Origin: Candidatus Methanophagaceae archaeon GoMg2
GTDB lineage: Archaea; Halobacteriota; Syntropharchaeia; Alkanophagales; Methanospirareceae
Assembly: GCA_013180585.1 (NCBI GenBank)
Contig: QBUM01000248.1
Coordinates: forward strand, 1 to 38,058
Length of the DNA: 38,058 nt
Reading direction: 5' to 3'
In this document: positions 1-9,389 of the stretch, in pieces
How positions within the stretch are numbered: position 1 is the first letter of the stretch
Layout: every line of letters starts with the position of its first letter
Notes under the pieces: model-generated
What the model was told of the DNA's origin: nothing
What the model saw: only the letters and a program-made list of their open reading frames with translations
Database searches by the model: none
Made by a program: the position numbers and the translations under genes

Positions 1-522
1 TAGCTATTTTAGGACAAAAGAGAGCAATTATGGTTTCTTTTTCCTCCTTTGTCTGTTTTATAATCTCGTTCAATGCACGCACTCGGAACTGCCCGCCATG
101 AGCTTTAAAGACGTTTTGGAGCATCTGTCAAGTTATTTATTGTACGTAGACCCACCAAAATGCGTGTTTGCTGTTGAAGAGCCTTTTAAAAGCTTGCTCC
201 GAAATATTGGATATGCGGTGCCAGATAAAATGAATACCGAGTTAACAGAGGCTATGTTACTATCAGGCGTGGCAGCTACTTAAAAAAGAAAAATGGAGCG
301 GTGTGAATATGAGTTAGTTGAATATTATGCTTTCTTGTTCGCTAATTATACGTGAAAGGCTAAATCAAGATAAAATTCTTTCTTACAGATATATACCGAT
401 AATCCACCATCAGCAAGCACGACGTCTTCAACCGGAATCTTACCAAAATACTTCGGCGTAGTGATAGTTAACTATAAATATCGTCATTTGATTTTGAAGT
501 ATAAAAAATTGGTTTTAGACTG

Positions 523-1430
523 ATGCCAACTCAACTACGAACTCAGGACCGACTAAAAAAGGCAATCGTGATAACCATAATCGGTGCAGTCATCAACGTA
601 GGACTTGCCACTGTTAAGATTATGGTCGGTTATTATACAGGATACCTGGCATTGGTTGCCGATGGGGTCCACACATTCTCTGACCTGCTATCGGACTTCA
701 TCGCGCTGGTAACCTTAATGTTCGGTGCACGAGAGGCGGATGTGCACATGCATTATGGATACCGCCGTGTAGAAACGCTGGGGGTATTGTTTTTCTCTCT
801 GCTGTTAGCGTATGTCGGAAGTGGGCTTAATTGTGGATGCAATCCATGCCGAGTACAAATACACACAGTTTCTGTTTGACGTCGGATTGATTGCCGCAAT
901 CGCAGTGGCAGTAAAAGAAGTCCTTTTCCGGGTGACACTGCGGCGTGGGATAGATTTAAGCAGCCCCGTGCTGGTTGCGAACGCCTGGCATCACCGAAGT
1001 GGCTCCGTCAGTTCAATGGCCGTGCTTTTCCGTGTGGTACTCTGTTATATCTTTCCCGAGATCGTCCTCATGTAAAGCATCAGGACCGTGATTATTGCAG
1101 GACTTATCCTTCACGTAGCCTGGGAAGAAGGAGTGCAGTCAGTAAAGGAGCTGATTGATTTCTCGCCTTCGCTGGAAATCGTTGCTTTGATAGAAGAAAT
1201 GGCAGCCCGAAGTAACGTTCACACACAGCCTTCGCATCCGCACCATGGGTGGCGCTTTGCACGTGGAGTTATATGCGGAAACCGATCCGAGTTTTACCAT
1301 AGAACAGGGTCATGAAATCGCCGAACGGATACGTAACGAGATTATTCGGAACGTCCCGAACGTAATAGAGGTAATGGTCCATATTTCACCGAAAGGTGAG
1401 TATCTTCGGAAAGAGCTGGCAGAAATTTAA
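523..1430 (+). pseudogene. Cation diffusion facilitator (CDF) family transporter, frameshifted/decayed
   Basis: Collinear CDF-like segments in three frames: 523..879 (TM region, VADGVHTFSDLLSDF), 812..1075 (VGLIVDAIHAEY...NAWHHRSG), 1088..1315 and 1245..1430 (MGGALHVELYAETDPSFTIEQGHEIAERI). There are two frameshifts and an in-frame TAA at 1073-1075. Summed length (~300 codons) matches a full CDF protein. Confidence 0.85.
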
Positions 1431-1590
1431 GCTGAATCTAATTTTGTGGGTGCATATTTCTTCGCATTCCTGTAAACGCTTCAATAGCTCAATACGCGCA
1501 CCGTGTACGCTGTGATGAACCTTAAGTCGCACCCTACAATTTACGATATGTTTTTATACACATAAAATCTGATTTATTAAAAGTTGCCAG

Positions 1591-2421
1591 ATGCCGAGCG
1601 AAGATAAAAGCGAAGGAACAGGAATGAAGACAATTGGTGTTCTAATTGTAGGGCTGATAGTGGGTATTCTTATCGGGGTGGCAATCGGGGCTATCGTTTT
1701 CCCGCAACCACAAACGCAAAGTATTGGTGCGGCAAATGAGTTGAAAGCTGGAGAGGCAGGAGAGAATGTGCTTGTATTTCTCAAGGATTATGTCGTTTCG
1801 CCTGGTGTTGAGGTTGAGGTGATAAATACAACAGAGGTAGAAGGCGCAAACCTGTATAAAATAGTGGTTAATGTATCTTCGATGGGTAGGTCCCAGGAGG
1901 CAGCAGCATATATAACAAAAGACGGTGGATTGTTATTCCCGGAAGGAATTGACATAGAAGATTTTAAAGAGACGGTGGAGCAGCAGCGGAAGGAAGCGGA
2001 AGAACGTGCAAAAGCGCAGCAGGAACAGAACAGAACAATCGGCAGTTTCACCGTGAGCAATGACGAAATCAGCATGGAGGATGGAAAACCAATTATTTAT
2101 TACTTTGGTTCCGATGCTTGTGGGCATTGTAAATGGGAGCATCCAGTAATAGTAAACGTAACATCAAACTTTGAGGGGTATATCTCTTTCCACGATAATA
2201 TGAACTCTGACGAAGATAGTGACATATTTTCTAAATACAGCACTGGTGGCGTGCCGACGTTAGTATTTGGCTGCAAGTATTATCGCGTTGGCTCGGGTAG
2301 CGGTATGGGTAAAGAGCAGGAATCAAATGTGTTAACCGCCCTTATTTGTGATTTGACAGGTAATAAACCCGCGGATGTTTGTTCGGTACCGGAAATAAAA
2401 GCTTTGTTGGCTCAGCTATGA
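1591..2421 (+). CDS. Membrane-anchored thioredoxin-fold protein (CGHC motif)
   Basis: 276 aa; N-terminal hydrophobic segment (TIGVLIVGLIVGILIGVAIGAIVF); C-terminal YYFGSDACGHCKWEHP and cis-Pro-type GGVPTLVF. The real start may be the internal Met at about 1624. Confidence 0.75.
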   Translation: MPSEDKSEGTGMKTIGVLIVGLIVGILIGVAIGAIVFPQPQTQSIGAANELKAGEAGENVLVFLKDYVVSPGVEVEVINTTEVEGANLYKIVVNVSSMGRSQEAAAYITKDGGLLFPEGIDIEDFKETVEQQRKEAEERAKAQQEQNRTIGSFTVSNDEISMEDGKPIIYYFGSDACGHCKWEHPVIVNVTSNFEGYISFHDNMNSDEDSDIFSKYSTGGVPTLVFGCKYYRVGSGSGMGKEQESNVLTALICDLTGNKPADVCSVPEIKALLAQL

Positions 2422-2498
2422 CGTTAACGAAGCAAAAAAGAGCGAGCAGCATCTGTTGATATGCACTATTAATATGCCAGTTTCAAAACTAAGATGAA

Positions 2499-3161
2499 AT
2501 GAAGTACGATTTGCACACACACACGAAATACTCGCTTGATGGCGTTATTGAGCCCGAGCAGCTTATAAAAACAGGTATAAAAAAAGGCTTAGACGGAATT
2601 GCAGTCACAGACCATGACACGATAAAAGGTGGCGTAGAAGCGAAGAAATACGAAAAAGATGATTTTATGGTGATTGTCGGTTCGGAAATCAAGACAGAAA
2701 GAGGCGAGATAATCGGGCTTTTCCTCGAAGAAGAAATCAAATCAAAGGACGTTCCCGGTGTTGTCGCGGAGATCAAGGAACAGAATGGCATCAGCATAAT
2801 ACCTCATCCTTTCGATGTAGTAAGAAAATCAGCACTGCAGCCCACAGACGAAGATGCAAAACTCGTGGACTGTATAGAAGGATTTAATTCAAGATGCGTT
2901 TCCCAAAAACACAATAATAAAGCAGTGGAATTCGCATTGAAGCATAATTTAACGATTACCGCGGGAAGCGATGCTCATTTCGCATGGGAAATCGGTAACG
3001 CATTTATCTTAGCGGAATCTTCAAGCGAGGACGAATTGAAGCGGAAGATACTGAAGAACGAAATTAGTTTTAAAGGAAAACTGAGCAACCCTTTCAATGA
3101 ATGCATGACAAAGGTGCTGAAAACATGGAGAAAAGCAGTAAAGCAAGACACGCATGGCTGA
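2499..3161 (+). CDS. PHP-domain metal-dependent phosphoesterase
   Basis: 220 aa; MKYDLHTHTKYSLDG, GLDGIAVTDHDT, IIPHPFD and TAGSDAH motifs typical of PHP proteins. Confidence 0.88.
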   Translation: MKYDLHTHTKYSLDGVIEPEQLIKTGIKKGLDGIAVTDHDTIKGGVEAKKYEKDDFMVIVGSEIKTERGEIIGLFLEEEIKSKDVPGVVAEIKEQNGISIIPHPFDVVRKSALQPTDEDAKLVDCIEGFNSRCVSQKHNNKAVEFALKHNLTITAGSDAHFAWEIGNAFILAESSSEDELKRKILKNEISFKGKLSNPFNECMTKVLKTWRKAVKQDTHG

Positions 3162-3205
3162 GTATTATGTGCTCCGACCGCAAGCACTCAAGGAACACCC
3201 ACAGA

Positions 3206-3310
3206 TTTTATCTGCTTGAACTCTATTCCTTTAATCACCCTCTCCTCTAGCACACCAAAACCACAGTCCAAACATGTGGGATTAACCGTTTTGCTAACAT
3301 CTTGTTTTTA
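3206..3310 (-). pseudogene. hisF 5'-end relic A
   Basis: Minus strand reads MLAKRLIP..(shift)..[23 protein letters not shown], aligning by eye to the start of the intact hisF (19575-19678; [30 protein letters not shown]). Contains a frameshift and no continuation. Confidence 0.8.
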
Positions 3311-3374
3311 TTGCTTTTTCATCTTGTTAATAAGTTCAAATATATGTCATACTAAAGTATAACTAGAGGTATGA

Positions 3375-3635
3375 ATGATAATGGGGGCGATGAAAATTGG
3401 GCAAAAAGGACAAGTAGTCATACCAAAGATGTTTCGGAAGGCTATGAACATTGTTCCAGGCACAAAAGTTATTTTTGAGCTCAAAGAAGATGGTATTCTA
3501 ATAAGAAAGCCTACAATTAAAACAGAAGAAGTTTTTGAACGGATTGCAAAGGCAGGGAAAACCGTGGAAGATATTCACCCGCATGAAGCTTATGAGGGTG
3601 AGATAGAGGAAAGATTTAAGAAGATGAAAAGATGA
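3375..3635 (+). CDS. vapB: AbrB/SpoVT-type antitoxin (VapB-like)
   Basis: 86 aa; MKIGQKGQVVIPKMFRKAMNIVPGTKVIFELKEDGILIRKP is a swapped-hairpin AbrB fold signature. Overlaps the downstream PIN gene by ATGA. Confidence 0.85.
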   Translation: MIMGAMKIGQKGQVVIPKMFRKAMNIVPGTKVIFELKEDGILIRKPTIKTEEVFERIAKAGKTVEDIHPHEAYEGEIEERFKKMKR

Positions 3636-4039
3636 GATACCTTGATGCAAACGTATTCATTTATGCAGCCCTATATGAAGGTGAAAAAGGTGATAAGGCC
3701 AGAAAACTGATAAAAAAAGTTAGGGAAGGAGAAGAGGTCGCATTTACTTCTGTTTTGACATTTGATGAATTTTTCTGGATAGTGAAAAAAGAACGTGGTT
3801 TTGATTCCGCTCTTGAGGCGGGAAAAGCTTTTCTGGAAACACCGAACTTGACTTTTCTGGAGGTTGATGGTATGGTACTCAGGCAGGCGTATGAATTTAT
3901 TAAGAAATACCGATTGGACCCCCGAGATGCTATTCATCTATCCTGCGCTTTTGTTCATGGAATATTTACGATAATCTCGGAAGATGGTGATTTTGATACG
4001 GTGAAAGAGGTCGAAAGGATTGGATTGGATGAGGTATGA
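3632..4039 (+). CDS. vapC: PIN-domain ribonuclease toxin (VapC-like)
   Basis: 135 aa; MRYLDANVFIYAAL, TFDEFFWIV, LDPRDAIHLSCA, ISEDGDFD: PIN acidic residues present. ATGA overlap with vapB. Confidence 0.88.
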   Translation: MRYLDANVFIYAALYEGEKGDKARKLIKKVREGEEVAFTSVLTFDEFFWIVKKERGFDSALEAGKAFLETPNLTFLEVDGMVLRQAYEFIKKYRLDPRDAIHLSCAFVHGIFTIISEDGDFDTVKEVERIGLDEV

Positions 4040-4095
4040 GGGACTCAACGGATTGCCTTTGCTTATTTTTTGGATAGGCAAATTGTACCGGCTGA

Positions 4096-4196
4096 TTTTA
4101 TCTGCTTGAATTCTATTCCTTTTACTACTCTACCTCAGGGCACGCCGAAGTCACTGTCCAAACAGGGAATTATCCGTTTCGCTAACATTTTGTTTT
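4096..4196 (-). pseudogene. hisF 5'-end relic B
   Basis: Minus strand reads [30 protein letters not shown]. Very close to intact hisF 5' end at 19575-19678, with an in-frame stop replacing Gly. Confidence 0.88.
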
Positions 4197-4381
4197 GTTT
4201 TCCATCATATTTTAAACACCTTTACGCATTTTAATTGTTTTTTTATTCTTTCTAAGAGTGGCATTGGGCCTATAGTTTAGCGATATCTGTGTATGCGAAG
4301 TTGCCTGACCGATAGATGGAGAGCAATTTTGGAGAGCATCCGAGGTGCGAAGCGCATATACTGTGTTAGGTGACGTAGGAC

Positions 4382-4819
4382 TCATTCCTTCATATTTGAC
4401 TTAACATATTTGAGGATTATGGCCCTAAGATAGTCACAATTCCCTTTTGACGCTTTAAGCTCGCCTTCTATCGTAGTATCCATCTCGAATTCTAAATGAA
4501 GTCTCGACTTTTCTGTCGCCTTTTTGAAATCATAATCCTGTTTTTTTAGCATCCAGTAAATTATTTGGTTCTTTATTGGTGTGATATCAAAGTCATCCGT
4601 TGTTATAAATTGCTTTGCTTCCATGCAGTATTTCTCAGAAAAAAACCAAAGATGCTCATACACCCGTTCTCCGTCTTCCTTTATGTAGTCGGTTATGAAA
4701 ATACCTGTGATTTCATCGGGGCAAATCTCCTGGTAAAAATCATAGATCCTCTCAACCCTTCCACGAATATCTCCTGTTATGCCTACATCCTCTAAATATT
4801 TTTTAAACTTCTCTTTCAT
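4382..4819 (-). CDS. Small protein of unknown function, partner of the RelA/SpoT-like gene (candidate antitoxin)
   Basis: 145 aa ORF; its start overlaps the upstream gene's stop (4816-4819, ATGA), implying translational coupling. Family not recognised. Confidence 0.65.
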   Translation of the reverse strand: MKEKFKKYLEDVGITGDIRGRVERIYDFYQEICPDEITGIFITDYIKEDGERVYEHLWFFSEKYCMEAKQFITTDDFDITPIKNQIIYWMLKKQDYDFKKATEKSRLHLEFEMDTTIEGELKASKGNCDYLRAIILKYVKSNMKE

Positions 4820-5610
4820 GCTATCTCCTCCGTTTGCTTTTCCCTAATCTCCATAATCATGCCCTCAACATAATGAAGTATATGCCCTAAATAATTTGTA
4901 GCAAATTCATCGCTTTTATAATCCCATTGCCACTTTATATCTTCTTCTCTAATCCCTTTTCTCTTATCTTCATAGTATTTATGCAGCAATCTCCGAATTA
5001 CCTCCTGTAGTTGTGTTGTTATTTGAATCTCAATTGAAATATCAATCTTTTCTGTATCCCAATTAACTCCTGGAATCTCAAATTCTCGTTTCGTATATAC
5101 ATGTGCCGCATAATACCCCTCTTCTCTAGCTTCGAGAAAAACTCTGCACTCCATACTACGTGACTCACAAAGTGATTTTATTTTATCTATCATAAACTCA
5201 ACACCATCTAGATATTTAACTACAAATAGTGTTCTTATAATGTCATTTACCTTAGTACACCAGCTATCAGGAAGTATCCATTCACCTTCCGGCTCATCGG
5301 GCCAACGCTTGTTCTCTAAGATATTTTTCCTAAATGTTTTTAATAAAAATGAATCGAAAGACTTTATGTATATCTTTGGTTTAAACTCCGGTATCAATAG
5401 AGAGTATCCTGTTTTTACTAAATAATCCTCATCATACTTTTTGAGATTCTCGGTTAGTTGAATCCAAAAATCGGATTTTTCGAGATTATGCTTGATTCTA
5501 CCTGTTACGGACTCATAATATGTCTGGGTCCTATCGGAAATCTCAAATTCATGTTTCTCTTTCAACCATTTTTTGTATTCATCAATGTTTTGGGGCTTTT
5601 TAGTATCCAT
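4816..5610 (-). CDS. RelA/SpoT-domain nucleotidyltransferase-like protein (short alarmone-synthetase-like)
   Basis: 264 aa; VTGRIKHNLEKSDFW (G-loop-like RxK), VNDIIRTLFVVKYLDGVEFM (D-I-x-R region), EEGYYAAHVYTK (GYxxxH), ISIEIQITTQLQEVIRRLLHKYYE (EIQI...HK-Y) follow the order of RelA/SpoT synthetase motifs. Confidence 0.75.
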   Translation of the reverse strand: MDTKKPQNIDEYKKWLKEKHEFEISDRTQTYYESVTGRIKHNLEKSDFWIQLTENLKKYDEDYLVKTGYSLLIPEFKPKIYIKSFDSFLLKTFRKNILENKRWPDEPEGEWILPDSWCTKVNDIIRTLFVVKYLDGVEFMIDKIKSLCESRSMECRVFLEAREEGYYAAHVYTKREFEIPGVNWDTEKIDISIEIQITTQLQEVIRRLLHKYYEDKRKGIREEDIKWQWDYKSDEFATNYLGHILHYVEGMIMEIREKQTEEIA

Positions 5611-5840
5611 ATTCTCACCCTTGGACCTTTCCTATGTTGTCTAACGTTGAATAAACGAACCTAACTTCGGTTATCCCTCCAATAAGTGAATTAATGCGAA
5701 GTACTTCGTTTATCCACGACTCGTGACGAACTATCCCGCTTATCATTTTCACATCATTTTATAGTGGCCTTTTTATTTTATCTATATGCGTATTGCTTAC
5801 CTACGTTTCAGAGCATAAAAGCTTTTCGAATCTCAACATT

Positions 5841-6019
5841 CACACACCCTTACAAAATCACTCAAAACATGCAACCCTTTCTTTGACGACTTCTCTGGAT
5901 GAAACGGAACGCCATACACGTTGTCCTTATTCACAACCGCAGCTAACTGCATGCCGTATTCTACCGTTGCTACAACATCCGCTCATATTCCCTCTTCCAG
6001 AATCTATTATTGCAATTAT
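5841..6019 (-). pseudogene. hisH relic C (3' end plus start-codon region, internal deletion)
   Basis: 5841-5972 closely matches the 3' end of intact hisH (19680-19812: cacaccc..acaaaat.actcaaaacatgcaaccctttctttgacgacttctc.ggatgaaac). tctattattgcaattatg at 6002-6019 matches the hisH start region (tctattattgcgatcat, near 20270). The middle is missing. Confidence 0.82.
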
Positions 6020-6174
6020 GCCTATCTTCGTTTCATTGTAGTCAACCACCCTTTATCTGGTCATACTATTGTTTATTCTGCTAATTTACTCATCATAGTA
6101 GCATATTATAGGGCAGCCACATAAAGCTCGTAGATCTCAGAGCTGTTTCTTCGGAAACACAGCCAATCCCTGCT

Positions 6175-9100
6175 TCACGCTTCATGATATTCCTGAATAG
6201 ACTTAACCACTACATCTCCGGACTTCACCGTCTCTATTCCCGCAACCGTAGCCATCGCCGCAGCAGCAGTAGTAATATACGGTATTTTGTGCTGGATTGC
6301 GGTTTTCCGGATATAGCTATCGGCATATTTACCTTTCTTGCCTACCGGCGTATTGATTACCATCTGGACACGGCCATTATGGATGTCGTCAGTTATATTG
6401 GGACGACCTTCGTTCAGCTTTAGCGCTAAATCGGATTCTACACCATTCTTATCCAGGAACGCTTTCGTACCCTTTGTTGCAAGTATCCGGAACCCTAACT
6501 TTTTAAGTCTGGTTGCTACCTCAAGAATGTCTTGTCTGTCGTTATCAGCAACAGAAATCAGCACGGTTCCTTCAGAGGGTAATTTCATACCCGCAGCTTC
6601 CTGCGCTTTGTAAAACGCTAATCCAAAGGTAGATGCAATACCCATCACCTCGCCCGTGCTCTTCATCTCAGGTCCCAGCACAGGGTCAACATCGGGAAAC
6701 ATATTAAAAGGAAATACAGCTTCCTTCACACCAAAATAAGGTATTTCCTTTTTAACCGTAGCTAAATCAAGTAACTCGTTCAGCTTTTTGCCTAACAGCA
6801 CCTTCGTTGCTATTTTGGCTACCGGAACGCCAGTAACCTTACTTACTAATGGAACGGTACGTGACGCACGTGGGTTTGCCTCTAAAATATAAACCTTACC
6901 ATCAGCTATTGCGTATTGGATATTCATGAGTCCAACGACCTGGAGTGCATCCGCAATTTTCTTTGTATAATCCTCTATTTCAGCAAGATTACGTTTTGAA
7001 ATATTACGCGAAGGAATTACGCAGGCACTATCTCCCGAGTGAACTCCAGCAAGCTCTATATGCTCCATTACTGCGGTAATATACACGTCCTCGCCATCTG
7101 CAATCGCATCCACCTCGGTCTCGATCGCGTGCTCTAAGAATTTATCTATTAGCATCGGATATTCAGGACTAACATCTACCGCAGCTTTTGCGTAATCTCG
7201 GAGCATCTTCTCGTCATACACTACCTCCATGCCCCTGCCACCAAGTACAAAAGAGGGTCGCACCATCAATGGGAATCCTATTTCATGGCCAACCGCAAGC
7301 GCCTCTCCTACGGACCGTGCGGTGCCGCTTTCCGGCTGTGGAATACCAAGCTTTGTTATCACTTCCTTGAATAGCTCCCTATCCTCAGCCAGATGAATGC
7401 TATCCGGACTCGTACCCAGAATCTTCACGCCTGCGTTATAAAGCTCCCGTGCTATATTTAATGGGGTTTGCCCGCCAAACTGGACGATTACACCATCTGG
7501 CTTCTCCTTCTCGTAAATGCTTAACACGTCCTCTACTGTTAGAGGCTCGAAATAAAGCTTGTCCGAGGTATCGTAATCGGTAGATACCGTTTCGGGGTTG
7601 CAATTGACCATTACCGACTCAAGCCCCTCTTCTCGTAATGCGAATGCGGCGTGCACACAGGTATAATCAAACTCTATGCCCTGACCTATTCGATTGGGTC
7701 CGCCGCCTAAAATCATTACCTTGCGCTTGGGCGATACACTAACCGAATCTTCAGCAATATATGTTGAGTAATAATATGCGGCATCGGCACCGCTTACCGG
7801 CACTGGTGCATACGCCTCCTTCTTCCCTGCGTTGAGGCGCTGTGTGCGTATCTGCTGTTCTGTCTTGTCCAGTAGTTGTGCGAGGTATCTGTCCGAGAAT
7901 CCGTTCTCCTTTGCACTTTTAAGCATGTCGTCTGGCAAATCCATACCGTAAAACTTCTTTAGCTCTTCCTCGAGTTCTACCAGCTCCTGCATCTGGCTTA
8001 TGAACCATCTACCGATTTTTGTCATCTGATAAAGCTCTTCAACTGACATCCCTTTGCGCAAAGCTTCATAGATCAAGAAAATGCGCTCACTCGACGGATA
8101 AACTATTTTCGTCTTGAGTTCCGGAAGGGAAAGCGCTGCAAAATCATTCACGCCACCAACACCGTATCTTTTGATCTCAAGAGAGCGAATCGCCTTTTGA
8201 AACGCCTCCTTGAAATTCTTACCGATGCTCATCACCTCACCCACGGCTTTCATCTGTGTCCCCAATACGTCTTGCGTCTGGGTGAACTTCTCAAATGCCC
8301 ATCTGGCGAATTTTACCACTACGTAATCACCGCTCGGTGTATATTTGTCAAGCGTACCTTCTTTCCAGTAAGGGAGCTCGTCAAGGGTTATACCCGTAGC
8401 GAGTTTCGCGGATATACGCGCGATAGGGAACCCAGTAGCTTTGGATGCTAATGCAGAGGATCGTGAAGTGCGTGGATTGATCTCAATAACCACTATTCTG
8501 CCATCTTCTGGGTTATGCGCAAATTGCACGTTTGTTCCACCCAATACTCCAATGGCATCAACGATCCTGTAAGACATCTCCTGTAACTTCTGCTGCAGCT
8601 CTTTCTTAACCGTTAGCATCGGCGCTACACAAAAACTATCGCCTGTATGCACGCCCATGGCATCCACATTTTCAATAAAACAAACAGTAATCTTATTACC
8701 CTTTTTATCCCTGATCACTTCAAGTTCGAGTTCTTCCCAGCCTAAGACCGATTCCTCTATGAGTACCTGTCCTATTAAGCTTGCTGAGATACCCCGGGTG
8801 ACAATTGTCTTCAATTCTTCTACGTTGTATACAATCCCGCCGCCGGTTCCACCCATGGTATATGCCGGTCTGACGACCACAGGATAACCCAATTCCTGTG
8901 CTATCTTCTCTGCTTCCGCGATAGAATAAGCGGGCGAGCTTTCAGGCATTGGAATATCCAGTTTTGCCATGGTCTCTTTGAATGCAATACGGTCTTCACC
9001 ACGTTCAATTGCATCAGCTTTTACACCTATCATCCTAACACCGTATTTGGCCAGTATCCCGCTTTTGTTGAGTTCCGCAGAGAGATTTAGCCCTGTCTGA

Positions 9101-9375
9101 CCGCCAAGATTGGGCAGCAACGCATCCGGTCGCTCCTTTGCTATTATCTTCTCCACGTTCTCCACAGTAAGCGGTTCGATGTACGTCCGGTCAGCCATTC
9201 CCGGGTCTGTCATGATGGTCGCGGGATTGGAATTCACCAACACGACTTCATAACCCTCCTCCTTTAGCGCTTTGCACGCTTGCGTACCCGAATAATCAAA
9301 TTCGCACGCTTGACCAATGATAATAGGTCCAGAGCCTATTACTAATACCCGTTTGATGCTTTTGTCTTTTGGCAT
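6175..9375 (-). CDS. carB: Carbamoyl-phosphate synthase large subunit, orphan second copy
   Basis: 1066 aa; two ATP-grasp halves (VLVIGSGPIIIGQACEFDYSGTQACKAL; VMILGGGPNRIGQGIEFDYTCVHAAFAL), C-terminal MGS-like domain. Confidence 0.95.
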   Translation of the reverse strand: MPKDKSIKRVLVIGSGPIIIGQACEFDYSGTQACKALKEEGYEVVLVNSNPATIMTDPGMADRTYIEPLTVENVEKIIAKERPDALLPNLGGQTGLNLSAELNKSGILAKYGVRMIGVKADAIERGEDRIAFKETMAKLDIPMPESSPAYSIAEAEKIAQELGYPVVVRPAYTMGGTGGGIVYNVEELKTIVTRGISASLIGQVLIEESVLGWEELELEVIRDKKGNKITVCFIENVDAMGVHTGDSFCVAPMLTVKKELQQKLQEMSYRIVDAIGVLGGTNVQFAHNPEDGRIVVIEINPRTSRSSALASKATGFPIARISAKLATGITLDELPYWKEGTLDKYTPSGDYVVVKFARWAFEKFTQTQDVLGTQMKAVGEVMSIGKNFKEAFQKAIRSLEIKRYGVGGVNDFAALSLPELKTKIVYPSSERIFLIYEALRKGMSVEELYQMTKIGRWFISQMQELVELEEELKKFYGMDLPDDMLKSAKENGFSDRYLAQLLDKTEQQIRTQRLNAGKKEAYAPVPVSGADAAYYYSTYIAEDSVSVSPKRKVMILGGGPNRIGQGIEFDYTCVHAAFALREEGLESVMVNCNPETVSTDYDTSDKLYFEPLTVEDVLSIYEKEKPDGVIVQFGGQTPLNIARELYNAGVKILGTSPDSIHLAEDRELFKEVITKLGIPQPESGTARSVGEALAVGHEIGFPLMVRPSFVLGGRGMEVVYDEKMLRDYAKAAVDVSPEYPMLIDKFLEHAIETEVDAIADGEDVYITAVMEHIELAGVHSGDSACVIPSRNISKRNLAEIEDYTKKIADALQVVGLMNIQYAIADGKVYILEANPRASRTVPLVSKVTGVPVAKIATKVLLGKKLNELLDLATVKKEIPYFGVKEAVFPFNMFPDVDPVLGPEMKSTGEVMGIASTFGLAFYKAQEAAGMKLPSEGTVLISVADNDRQDILEVATRLKKLGFRILATKGTKAFLDKNGVESDLALKLNEGRPNITDDIHNGRVQMVINTPVGKKGKYADSYIRKTAIQHKIPYITTAAAAMATVAGIETVKSGDVVVKSIQEYHEA

Positions 9376-9389
9376 TTATTCCATTTCAC

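Noticed and set aside
98-283. 61 aa + strand ORF near the window start
   Set aside because: Short, no recognisable family, and overlaps an alternative minus-strand partial frame (start at 124 running off the edge, MLQNVFKAHGGQFRVRALNEIIKQTKEEKETIIALFCPKIA). Neither can be supported from this window alone.
5793-6124. + strand ORFs 5793..6041 and 5921..6124
   Set aside because: They lie on the antisense strand of the hisH relic; the sequence is explained as a decayed hisH fragment rather than a new gene.
6184-9369. Several + strand ORFs (e.g. 6338..6613, 8197..8451, 8657..8887) opposite carB
   Set aside because: Antisense shadows of a strongly coding minus-strand gene with low-complexity, Ser/Pro/Leu-rich translations.
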